A stretch of 64,000 nt of DNA from assembly GCA_023459875.1 (NCBI GenBank), contig JAEWRY010000007.1, positions 124,001 through 188,000 on the forward strand, in the 5' to 3' direction. The stretch's first letter is position 1, and each line of letters starts with the position of its first letter. This DNA is from Bacillota bacterium (GTDB lineage Bacteria > Bacillota > Clostridia > Oscillospirales > Oscillospiraceae). The notes under the pieces were generated by a model. The model worked only from the letters and a program-made list of their open reading frames with translations. It was not told the DNA's origin and searched no databases. Positions 43,303-50,924 of the stretch are shown here, piece by piece. The translations under genes were made by a program, and so were the position numbers.

Positions 43303-44127
43303 ATGAGCTATAATTATAAAAAGACTTATACCCCGAAAAGCGGTTACACCCGTCTGTGTAGAATCGGCGAATCGTCTATGAAACTGCTGGAATTCGGTAT
43401 CATTGAACTGAAAAAAGGCGAGGGCGTGACCTTATCCACCGGGGACAAGGAGATGGCCTTCATCATTCTGGGCGGCAAGTGCGACGTGGCCTTTGATAAC
43501 GTAAAGTGGGAAGGCGTGGGCGCTCGCCGCTCGGTGTTCGAGGGCAAGGCTGCGAGCTTCTATCTTCCCCGGAATAAAACGGTCACCGTCTCCACACGAT
43601 GGAGCGTAAAAATCGCAGCGTGCGGCACTCCCATCGACGAGGATACCCAGCCCCAGATCCTGGGACCGGAACAGGTGAACAGCGTAATTCTGGGGCAAAA
43701 ACCGTGGGAGCGCGATACCCACTTTATCATCGACAGCCGCTCCAACGCCAGGCATCTCACCATTGGAGAGGCCTTTGTCACCCCTGGCAACTGGGCCGGC
43801 TTCCCGCCCCATAAGCACGATGTGGACAACATGCCCGCGGAGGGTATTCTGGACGAGGTATATTATTTCCTTTTCCAGCCCGAACAGGGCTTTGCCATCC
43901 AGCGGCTCTATACCAAGGACGGGGATATCGACGAGTGTTACGTGGTGAAGCAGAACGATCTGGTGGAGTTCCCCCGCGGGTATCACACCACCGTGGGCGC
44001 ACCGGGGTATAACACCTATTTCCTGTGGGCTATGGCCGGGGAGCACCAGGGCTTCTTCCGTTCCAACGACCCGGATCATGAATGGGTTTCCGCTCTGGAG
44101 AACGTCCTGAAAAAAAACAAGCAGTAA
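43303..44127 (+). CDS. iolB: 5-deoxy-glucuronate isomerase family protein (IolB-like)
   Basis: A 274-residue bicupin of the IolB/KduI family. Metal-binding elements are visible in FPPHKHDVDNMPAEGILDEV, and in DLVEFPRGYHTTVGAPGYNT with the family C-terminal end WAMAGEHQGFF. IolB converts 5-deoxy-glucuronate to 5-dehydro-2-deoxygluconate in inositol breakdown. No other iol gene is in the window, so it may act on a related uronate or deoxy sugar acid. ATG 43303 has AAAGGA upstream; the TTG at 43282 is rejected. Confidence 0.85.
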   Translation: MSYNYKKTYTPKSGYTRLCRIGESSMKLLEFGIIELKKGEGVTLSTGDKEMAFIILGGKCDVAFDNVKWEGVGARRSVFEGKAASFYLPRNKTVTVSTRWSVKIAACGTPIDEDTQPQILGPEQVNSVILGQKPWERDTHFIIDSRSNARHLTIGEAFVTPGNWAGFPPHKHDVDNMPAEGILDEVYYFLFQPEQGFAIQRLYTKDGDIDECYVVKQNDLVEFPRGYHTTVGAPGYNTYFLWAMAGEHQGFFRSNDPDHEWVSALENVLKKNKQ

Positions 44128-44243
44128 ATTCTATGAAGATATTGATGCTTAAAAACTGATCTTGGAACGCAGAATATTCAATGCTTCCAAGTTGTTTTTG
44201 TTTGGTTCAGTTGCAAGCTTATTCTGTGTCCGAAGTTGTAACT

Positions 44244-44280
44244 ACAAAGCCGTCGTTTAAAAAACGACGGCTTTGTTTGT
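44244..44280 (+). terminator. Terminator after the iolB-like gene
   Basis: ACAAAGCCGTCGTTT and AAACGACGGCTTTGT form a perfect 15-bp stem with a 3-base loop, followed by TTGTT. The rest of the gap 44128-44418 has no recognisable gene. Confidence 0.9.
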
Positions 44281-44418
44281 TCGAAATATAATACGGGGAT
44301 TGAAGAAAGCGCCCAATATCAATGGTCCGCAGGCAACCTTCAAGCAATGTTTCACTGCCCTTGTCCCTGCTCTTTTTCCCATCGATGCCGGCGTATTCTG
44401 CTTGAAACCCGACGGTGG

Positions 44419-45195
44419 TCATTTCTTCGTTTTCTGCAGCGCCTCAAGGAAAATATCTGCCTCCTGCGGGCGGATGATCTCTTTTGCGCTTTGCTCCCCG
44501 ATCGCCCCCTCGAAGCCGCGGATAACGGCAATCGGCCGTCCCTCGTCTCCCTGGCCCATTACCAAGGTGGCAGCGGCTGCCAGCTCGTCTGCATAGCATT
44601 CAACCGAACTTTCCATGACGCGTCCCACGCGGTCCGTCTGGCCGATATAGCTCTTCAGGGCAACAATGCCGCTGGCGCCCACCGCAATCCCGCATGCTCC
44701 GTTTCGGAAGGCCCGCCCATGTGTATCACAGATAATTGTCCCGATCCGGATGCTCAGCCTGCGCTCGATCTCCCTGCGGATTTGCGCTGCGGACAAATCG
44801 GGATCCAGTGGCAGCGTTACCGCGTGCCCCGGTTGGGTATTGGAACAATCAACGGCAGCATTTGCGCAGACAAAACCTCTGTGGTGCCGGCAAATCATCG
44901 GTCCATTGGCTTTCTCCGCCCACAGTACCTCTTCGCTCTCGTTCAGAATCAGCTGAATGTGAGCCGGTTTCTTTCCCAACAGGGCCCCATATTGAACCGC
45001 CTTTGGAGAAGGGGCTATCTCCCGCAGGTCAACCATGCGGCCCTCCGCCTTTGACACAACCTTGTGGGATATCGCAATAATATCACCAGTCTGAAGAGGG
45101 AAATCCACCAATGAAGTTAAGATTCGCTCCGCGATGGAATCTCCCCGTTCAATTTCCGGAAGATTCTCCGGCGCATAAACACTCAGATGTACCAT
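44419..45195 (-). CDS. cofE: Coenzyme F420:gamma-glutamyl ligase family protein (CofE)
   Basis: A 258-residue single-domain CofE. Conserved blocks are IAISHKVVSKAEGR, NGPMICRHHRGFVCANAAVD (followed by CSN) and ICDTHGRAFRNGACGIAVGA. CofE adds glutamate residues to F420-0 or extends the tail, using GTP. The FMN-binding C-terminal half of mycobacterial FbiB is absent. It follows the F420:NADPH oxidoreductase-like gene by 3 bases, so the two are almost certainly co-transcribed, which supports true F420 metabolism. The earlier genes cofC, cofD and cofG/H are not in this window. Confidence 0.9.
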   Translation of the reverse strand: MVHLSVYAPENLPEIERGDSIAERILTSLVDFPLQTGDIIAISHKVVSKAEGRMVDLREIAPSPKAVQYGALLGKKPAHIQLILNESEEVLWAEKANGPMICRHHRGFVCANAAVDCSNTQPGHAVTLPLDPDLSAAQIRREIERRLSIRIGTIICDTHGRAFRNGACGIAVGASGIVALKSYIGQTDRVGRVMESSVECYADELAAAATLVMGQGDEGRPIAVIRGFEGAIGEQSAKEIIRPQEADIFLEALQKTKK

Positions 45196-45198
45196 AAC

Positions 45199-45843
45199 TT
45201 AAAAGTCAGTCAGCTTAATGCCAATATGCTTACTGCCATACCTCTTGTTCATCCCGATCAGCATGGGAGTCAAGCTTTCTACCGTTGAGGATAAAACAAG
45301 CGAACCGGCATCGTAAGCGTTCAGGCCGATACTGCCTGCCAGGTCAATCACCTGAGCCTTCAGCTCGGCGTTGTTTGCAACAATCAGCGTATCCGCATGG
45401 AGATCATTATCCAGTTCCGGCAGCAAAACGGCAGAAACTGTGTGAAAACCGGAGGCCACACGGCAGTTTTCGCCTAAAACGGCTGCCGTCTCCAAAGCGT
45501 TGGAACCCTCCCCCGGCGGAGCATAACGCAGGGGATTAAATGCCATGGGAATTGTGATGTCCAAAACCGGCTTATTCTTTAAAACTTCTCTGAGAGATTC
45601 CAGTGTTGCTCTGTGTCCGGCGGAAGGTACGGAAATCACCGCCAGATCGGCCTCACGGGCTGCGGTCGTGTTGTCCTCGCCCGAAAAAACGCCGCCGGGG
45701 ACTGCCTTCTGAGCCTGGGCTGCTGCGGCGAGAGCTTTCTCACGCTGTCTGGATCCGATTATAATCTCGTTTCCCGCTTTTGCAAAACGGAGCGCGAGAC
45801 CGTATCCCATATCGCCGGTACCGCCGATCACTGCAATTTTCAT
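45199..45843 (-). CDS. fno: F420-dependent NADP reductase-like protein (Fno/NpdG family)
   Basis: A 214-residue Rossmann protein. It starts MKIAVIGGTGDMGYGLALRF and continues IIIGSRQREKALAAA, where the Ser-Arg pair after the second strand binds the NADP 2'-phosphate in Fno. DITIPMAFNPL and VASGFHTVSA are further family elements. Fno moves a hydride between F420H2 and NADP+. The pairing with cofE argues against a different KARI-like or oxidoreductase role. GAGGTG lies 5 bases before ATG 45843. Confidence 0.87.
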   Translation of the reverse strand: MKIAVIGGTGDMGYGLALRFAKAGNEIIIGSRQREKALAAAAQAQKAVPGGVFSGEDNTTAAREADLAVISVPSAGHRATLESLREVLKNKPVLDITIPMAFNPLRYAPPGEGSNALETAAVLGENCRVASGFHTVSAVLLPELDNDLHADTLIVANNAELKAQVIDLAGSIGLNAYDAGSLVLSSTVESLTPMLIGMNKRYGSKHIGIKLTDF

Positions 45844-46059
45844 ACTTACACCTCATTTAAACATGCTCGTTTCCCATTCTTCACCGTCGCCGTTCATGCC
45901 GCCGACGCAGGGAGGGAATTGCTTGATTTGATAAATATTCTTCATTCTGATGGTATACTAATTAAGATGCAAAGTCAATCCTATTCCAGCAAATTCGGCA
46001 TATCCAGCCTGTTTGCCAACTTACAGGAATAAATAAATGAAAAAAGTTGTAATTAGATA

Positions 46060-46089
46060 TTGAAAAATAATTATCATTTCTGTTATAAT
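46060..46089 (+). promoter_or_regulatory. Promoter for the ECF subunit gene
   Basis: TTGAAA (46060-46065) and a perfect TATAAT (46084-46089) are 18 bases apart, 53 bases before the start of the ECF gene. The divergent interval 45844-46142 shows no recognisable riboswitch. Confidence 0.7.
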
Positions 46090-46142
46090 GGGCTGGATTA
46101 ATTGCGGCTTCCCGCCGAAATAAAGTTTTAAGGAAAAAAATA

Positions 46143-46691
46143 ATGAGTAACAACAAAATCAAACGTCTTGTGTTTGTGGCGCTTACCGGAGCTTTGGTAT
46201 TGCTCTTGGCAAAGACAACCAAATTTCCTCCCTTCCCCCAGGCGCCATATTTGAAACTTGAGTTCGGCGAAATCCCGCTTTTGCTGCTGCTGATGCTCGC
46301 CTCCGGCGGAATGGCACTGGAGGCGCTGGTTTTGAAAGAGCTTCTGTCATTTCTCCTGTTTGGATCAAATATCTTGGCTCTCATCGCCGATTTTGTCGCC
46401 TGCGGTGCGTTTCTCGTCGTTTTTTCCCTTGTATGGAGAAAGGGTGGCGGAATAAAAAGGATCCTATTGGCGACTATGATCGGCACCGCCGCCCGTATGC
46501 TCATTTCCATTCCGGACAATCTGATTATTCTTCCTCTGCAGTACGGCACGCCGATTGTCGGAGTCTGGGCACAAATGATCTATATCCTGCCGTTTAACGC
46601 TCTGAAATCCATTCTGGACGGTGCCTGCATTCTGATCGTTTACCCGCGGATCAAGAAACCGCTTGAAAGATATTTTGCAGGCTTGATATGA
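46143..46691 (+). CDS. ECF transporter substrate-binding (S) subunit, RibU-like
   Basis: A 182-residue membrane protein with about six hydrophobic segments. FPQAPYLKLEFGEIPLLLLL corresponds to the RibU hallmark near helix 2 (a K-x-D/E-F-x-D/E-x-P pattern), and GTAARMLISIPDNLIILPLQ resembles the C-terminal half of riboflavin S components. S subunits bind a vitamin with high affinity and use a shared ECF energising module encoded elsewhere. In this setting, divergent from cofE-fno and ahead of F420-type oxidoreductases, the ligand could be riboflavin or a related deazaflavin. That second option is inference. Confidence 0.75.
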   Translation: MSNNKIKRLVFVALTGALVLLLAKTTKFPPFPQAPYLKLEFGEIPLLLLLMLASGGMALEALVLKELLSFLLFGSNILALIADFVACGAFLVVFSLVWRKGGGIKRILLATMIGTAARMLISIPDNLIILPLQYGTPIVGVWAQMIYILPFNALKSILDGACILIVYPRIKKPLERYFAGLI

Positions 46692-46751
46692 GCACATAAG
46701 CCTCAGCCGTTTGCGGCAATAAAAATCTGGTTGACGAGGGAGGTATTCTAA

Positions 46752-47402
46752 TTGACAGACCACGAACTGGTAGAATCCTACATCCCGCTTGCAAAGTTCA
46801 TCGCATCGATCTGCAGTCCAACCTGTGAAGTTGTTGTGCATGACCTGGACGACATCGACCATTCCATCGTCTATATCTCCAATGGAGAGCTGACGGGCCG
46901 CAAGGTGGGCGACGGCCTGATTAACTTTTCTATCTCGGACTATGAGAACAGCCAGCAGGACTATATTTCCAATCTGCCCAGCAAGGTCACAACCGCAAAC
47001 GGAGATATCGTTCGCTGCTCCTCTTACAACATTCTCAACAAGAAAGGGAGAATCATCGGCTTCCTTGGGGTCAATCAGAACCTCACGGAACTGTATGCGC
47101 TGCGTTCTAAGCTTGATATTCTTCTGAATCTTTTCCCCGACCGGGAGGTTGAGGAAACGAATGCCAGCTTGGCCATCTCCGCGAAAAAAATGGTGGACAC
47201 CTATATTGAGGACGCCCTCAAGAGCATCGGCTGCAGTGATGTGGCCCAGCTCACAAAAGATGACCGCCGCAAAATCATTGATATTCTGGCTCAGAAAAAC
47301 ATTTTCATCATCAAGGGCTGCGTTAATATCGTCGCCAGGCGGCTGCGCATTTCAGCGCCGACCATCTACCGTTATATCGGCGAGGTCCGCGGCGAGGACT
47401 GA
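46752..47402 (+). CDS. YheO-type PAS/helix-turn-helix transcriptional regulator
   Basis: A 216-residue regulator. The PAS part shows CEVVVHDLDDIDHSIVYI and LTGRKVGD, and the C-terminal HTH ends in ARRLRISAPTIYRYIGEVRG. It aligns along its length with the regulator at 14316-14960. The start is TTG 46752 with GGGAGG 8 bases upstream. It is between the ECF subunit and the first luciferase-like oxidoreductase, probably as part of one operon that it regulates. Confidence 0.85.
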   Translation: MTDHELVESYIPLAKFIASICSPTCEVVVHDLDDIDHSIVYISNGELTGRKVGDGLINFSISDYENSQQDYISNLPSKVTTANGDIVRCSSYNILNKKGRIIGFLGVNQNLTELYALRSKLDILLNLFPDREVEETNASLAISAKKMVDTYIEDALKSIGCSDVAQLTKDDRRKIIDILAQKNIFIIKGCVNIVARRLRISAPTIYRYIGEVRGED

Positions 47403-47451
47403 GCATTTCCCTGCAAGCACCTTGAAAAAGGCAACGTTATCCTTAAACAGA

Positions 47452-47479
47452 TCCATCTGTCTGTCCGCCGGCAGATGGA
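47452..47479 (+). promoter_or_regulatory. Hairpin in the leader of the luciferase-like gene
   Basis: TCCATCTG and CAGATGGA form an 8-bp stem with a 12-base loop, 32 bases before the start at 47512. There is no T-run, so it is not a simple terminator. Confidence 0.35.
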
Positions 47480-47511
47480 CTTAAAACTTTCAAAATCTGG
47501 AGGGCGCTGAA

Positions 47512-48534
47512 ATGAAGAAAAAAATTAAATTTGGCTTGGCAATTCCAACCGGTACCGAGGGGTTGATGGTTAACCTGCCGTATGCCTCGGCACGGGAAGT
47601 TGTGGATCTTTCCATTTTCGCTGAAAAAGTGGGATTTGATTCCGTGTGGGGAAACGACCACCTCCACTCTCAGAAATATGTGCTGAAAGAATTCGGCCAG
47701 GATCCCCGTTATTATTCTCCGCTTCTGGAATTGGCCGCGATTGCCGAGCGCACAGCAAAGCTGGAGGTTTGTACCGCTCTTCTGGTTGCGCCCTTCCGTC
47801 AGCCCGCAGTCGCCGCGAAAGAGCTCATTACGCTCGACCATCTTTCAGGCGGCCGAGTGAAAATAGGCATCGGCCTGGGCGCGTATCGTGAGGAATTTGA
47901 AGCGGAATTCGGCGAAAGAGCGGCAAATATGGTTCGCGGCAAAATGCTTGACGAAAGCCTTGAAATCATGAGCCGCCTTTTTAAAGAAGCAAGCGTTACC
48001 TACCACGGCGAGTATTTCTCCGTAAATGAGCTTAGGACCAACCCCAAGCCGATTCAGAGTCCCTTCCCCTTCTACATCGGCGGCAACTCCGACAATGCCT
48101 TTGAGCGCGTCGCGAAGTACGGTACCGGCTGGCTGCCCGCTCTGCTCACGGTAGACGAGATTCATCACGGCCTTGAAGGAATCGGGCAGGCCTGTGAGAA
48201 ATACGGCCGTTCCGTCACCAACATTGATGTTGCCCCGCAGTTCGGCATCAGCATGTGCAAGACCCATGAAGAGGCTATGAAGAAATTCGAGGAATCCCAG
48301 CTGTACCGTCACGGCATCTCCCTGGCTAATTCCACCATGAAGGGCCGGGATGCGACAAACTACACGCAGCGCAATATTGTCGGTTCTGTTGATGAGGTTA
48401 TGGAGAAAATCAATACATACATATCGGCCGGCGTAACCCATTTTTCCGCACTTACCTTCGTAGATAAAAATATTCAGGAGACTGAGGACTCCATGCAGTT
48501 CTTTGCCGAAGAAATTCTGTCCAAATTCAACTAA
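47512..48534 (+). CDS. Luciferase-like (LLM, F420-type) oxidoreductase, copy 1
   Basis: A 340-residue TIM-barrel protein of the bacterial luciferase/F420-dependent reductase superfamily. It has FGLAIPTGTEGLM, SVWGNDHLHSQKY, TALLVAPFRQPAVAAKELIT, LDHLSGGRVKIGIGLGAYRE and FPFYIGGNSDNA. Family members use F420 or FMN to reduce or oxidise imines, alkenes or alcohols. Copy 2 at 59190-60215 has the same layout and nearly the same motif set. CofE and Fno 2 kb away favour F420 here. It is 12 bases ahead of an M24 peptidase gene. Confidence 0.88.
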   Translation: MKKKIKFGLAIPTGTEGLMVNLPYASAREVVDLSIFAEKVGFDSVWGNDHLHSQKYVLKEFGQDPRYYSPLLELAAIAERTAKLEVCTALLVAPFRQPAVAAKELITLDHLSGGRVKIGIGLGAYREEFEAEFGERAANMVRGKMLDESLEIMSRLFKEASVTYHGEYFSVNELRTNPKPIQSPFPFYIGGNSDNAFERVAKYGTGWLPALLTVDEIHHGLEGIGQACEKYGRSVTNIDVAPQFGISMCKTHEEAMKKFEESQLYRHGISLANSTMKGRDATNYTQRNIVGSVDEVMEKINTYISAGVTHFSALTFVDKNIQETEDSMQFFAEEILSKFN

Positions 48535-48545
48535 AGGGGTTTATC

Positions 48546-49733
48546 ATGACATTAAAAGAATTTCGCCGCAGCCGTCTGCAGCTTGCGGCTAAGGAATCCG
48601 GCGCCCAGGTCCTGCTGGCATCCCTTCCCCAGAACATCACCTATACGACGAACGGTTACGTGAGCGTCAATCAGTTCGTGCTCTGTTCCACTCAGAGCTA
48701 CGTAGTCTATGTGCCTCAAACGGATCGGCTGATTTATGTAGTGGGATATGGTGAAATCCCCTCCGTTCTGGAGTTTGAGAACGGCAGTGCTGAGATTTTC
48801 TCCTTTGGCTCCTTCCGTTTTTGCTACAATGAAAATTTCTCCGGAACCGCCCGTTATAAACAGTATGAGGCGGAAAATTTCGCTACGCCCGAAGAGGCGC
48901 TGACAGCCGCCCTGAACGCTGCCTCAAAGCCCGGCGATCAGATCGCCTTTGATTACAGCCGCGCGCCCTATGCCGTTGCCCTCTATGTAAACGAGCATGT
49001 CCATGGCGTTAAATTTATCGATGGCGTACCGGTTTTTTCTGTTGCCAGAAGGATAAAATTCCCGGAAGAGATCGCCGGAATTGAAAAAGCTACGAACATT
49101 GCTGAAGACGGTCTGTTGGCCGCCCTGTACGAGTTCCGCCCCGGAGACACCGAGCAGGACCTGGAGCGCTCCTTCCTCAAGTATATCGGCACCCATGGCG
49201 CCCAGGAGATTTTCTTCGTCGCGACCGCCAATCTCCGGGCCGCTTATTCCGATACGGTCAATCAGCCCGCGCCCATTGGCAAAGGCAGCATGATCCGCTT
49301 TGATTTCGGCTGCAACTATGACGGCTATACGTCCGACCTGGCCAGAACAGCCTGCGTTGGCAAGCCGGATGAAAAGGTCAGCAGGTACTATGACGCCGTT
49401 TTTGCCGGTACGGCGGCCGCCATCGCGGCGGTGAGACCCGGCGTACCGGCGGAGAACCTTTTCGAAATTGCTATGAAAACGACCCGTGAGCGCGGTATCC
49501 CTCATTACCGGCGTCACCATGTTGGACATGGCATCGGCCTTGAAATTTACGACTACCCTTCGATGGCTCCCGGCGATCATACCATTCTGGAAGAAAACAT
49601 GGTGATCAATATCGAAACGCCTTATTATGAATTAGGCTGGGGCGGTGTCCAGATCGAAGATACCGTTGCCGTAACCGCGGACGGCTGCAGAGTTCTTGAC
49701 CGTACCGACAAAGGATTGCTTGTCCTCGACTAA
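48546..49733 (+). CDS. M24 family metallopeptidase (Xaa-Pro aminopeptidase/dipeptidase-like)
   Basis: A 395-residue protein with an N-terminal creatinase-like domain and the C-terminal pita-bread domain. Metal ligands are visible: Asp residues in RFDFGCNYDGYTSDLART, His in HHVGHGIGLEIYD, Glu in INIETPYY and Glu in VQIEDTVAV. It would cleave Xaa-Pro bonds of di- or oligopeptides in the cytoplasm. Close linkage to the LLM oxidoreductase suggests the two act on connected substrates, perhaps proline-containing or modified peptides. Confidence 0.9.
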   Translation: MTLKEFRRSRLQLAAKESGAQVLLASLPQNITYTTNGYVSVNQFVLCSTQSYVVYVPQTDRLIYVVGYGEIPSVLEFENGSAEIFSFGSFRFCYNENFSGTARYKQYEAENFATPEEALTAALNAASKPGDQIAFDYSRAPYAVALYVNEHVHGVKFIDGVPVFSVARRIKFPEEIAGIEKATNIAEDGLLAALYEFRPGDTEQDLERSFLKYIGTHGAQEIFFVATANLRAAYSDTVNQPAPIGKGSMIRFDFGCNYDGYTSDLARTACVGKPDEKVSRYYDAVFAGTAAAIAAVRPGVPAENLFEIAMKTTRERGIPHYRRHHVGHGIGLEIYDYPSMAPGDHTILEENMVINIETPYYELGWGGVQIEDTVAVTADGCRVLDRTDKGLLVLD

Positions 49734-49780
49734 GAATACTGTTTCCTAAAACTCGCCGATTTGAATAAGATGCACCCGAA

Positions 49781-49811
49781 AAAAACCGCCGGCAACGAGC
49801 CGGCGGTTTTT
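49781..49811. terminator. Bidirectional terminator
   Basis: AAAAACCGCCGGC and GCCGGCGGTTTTT form a perfect 13-bp stem with loop AACGA. A and T flanks give U-runs in both directions. It separates the converging M24 and cysteine-synthase-like genes. Confidence 0.93.
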
Positions 49812-49828
49812 AGTATCAATCTTGGTTA

Positions 49829-50902
49829 TCAGACCACATATTTTTCAAGGGGGGTCTCGGAGAGGTATCTGTCGCGGGTATCCACAATCGTAGTTACCAC
49901 ATTCTTGCCGGGGCCCAGAAGCTTGGCGATACGCAGGGCGACCGCCACGTTCGCGCCGGAAGACATGCCGCAGAAGATTCCCTCTTCCTGGCAGAGGCGG
50001 TTGGCCATGGAGCGGGCTTCCTCGTCCCCTACGCAGAAAATCTTGTCGGGATAGCCGTCGTCGAGCATCTTCTTAATGATGGATTCCTCGGTGACCCACT
50101 TTTTAAGGCCAATGGCGTCTGCGATTTTACTCTTGGCGTCGGAGACGGCAAGCTGGCTGATATCCGCCTCGTCGCCGTTAAAGTCGATATAGGTCTCGCT
50201 GCCGCGGGGGACAACGCCGAAAATCATTTCGGGGCGCACGCCCCTCTGCACAAGCCCTCTGATCATACCATAGAGCGAGGCGCCCGAGCTGACCGAGCAG
50301 CCCACCGCGTCGATCTTTCCGTCCAGCTGGTCGTAGATTTCCTTGCCCATGGACTCCTGGCCGATGTAATTGTACTTGTTATAGATCTGGTCCACCCAGA
50401 CGCAGTTCTCGTTACTGTCTTCTTCTCTCTGGCAATCCATCTTTGCGGAGAGGACATGGAGCAGATCGGGATCGTCCTTACCCAGCTCGGCAATCTGCTC
50501 CTGGGTCAGATAGACGGAAGGTTCGCTGGAAATGCCCACCTGAGGGCCGTAAGCCTGGGTGATGAGCATTCTGGTATTCTTGCCGCCCTCCATCTGATAG
50601 CGGTAGAGATAGATTTTGGCCTTATAGCCCCTGGCCGCGGCTACCATGGCCACGGCGGGAGCAGTATTGCCCGCGGACGCCTCTACAACCATGCCGCCCT
50701 CGCTGAGCTTCTTGTGGTTCCAGGTATCGCCCCGCTCGGCGGCCTCCACCATGGCCAGTGCCATTCTGGCTTTATAGCTGCCGCTGGGCTCCAGGTTTTC
50801 CAGCTTGACAAAGACATTTGCGCCCGCATCCTTACCGACACGGTTCAGCTTAAGGAGAGGCGTGTTTCCGATTGCTTCCGTAATGTTGTTGATATAGTTC
50901 AT
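49829..50902 (-). CDS. PLP-dependent cysteine synthase family enzyme
   Basis: A 357-residue fold-type II PLP enzyme. It starts MNYINNITEAIGNTPLLKLN; the Schiff-base Lys is Lys44 in PSGSYKARMA, with EASAGNTAPAVAM in place of the usual substrate loop (S-S-G-N-T) and a Ser-rich phosphate loop SVSSGAS. These differences from CysK suggest beta-replacement or beta-elimination on another amino acid. ATG 50902 has GGAGGAGG just upstream. It is 22 bases after the S9 peptidase gene, so it may process the released amino acid. A true cysteine synthase role is possible but less likely. Confidence 0.82.
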   Translation of the reverse strand: MNYINNITEAIGNTPLLKLNRVGKDAGANVFVKLENLEPSGSYKARMALAMVEAAERGDTWNHKKLSEGGMVVEASAGNTAPAVAMVAAARGYKAKIYLYRYQMEGGKNTRMLITQAYGPQVGISSEPSVYLTQEQIAELGKDDPDLLHVLSAKMDCQREEDSNENCVWVDQIYNKYNYIGQESMGKEIYDQLDGKIDAVGCSVSSGASLYGMIRGLVQRGVRPEMIFGVVPRGSETYIDFNGDEADISQLAVSDAKSKIADAIGLKKWVTEESIIKKMLDDGYPDKIFCVGDEEARSMANRLCQEEGIFCGMSSGANVAVALRIAKLLGPGKNVVTTIVDTRDRYLSETPLEKYVV

Positions 50903-50924
50903 AAATCCTCCTCCGCGCGTGAAC

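Noticed and set aside
45613..46032. Plus-strand frame (139 codons) across the fno start and divergent region
   Set aside because: It begins inside the fno gene on the opposite strand and has no similarity or ribosome site.
45844..46142. FMN riboswitch in front of the RibU-like gene
   Set aside because: The interval is AT-rich with a normal promoter close to the gene; the conserved RFN-element blocks are not recognisable.
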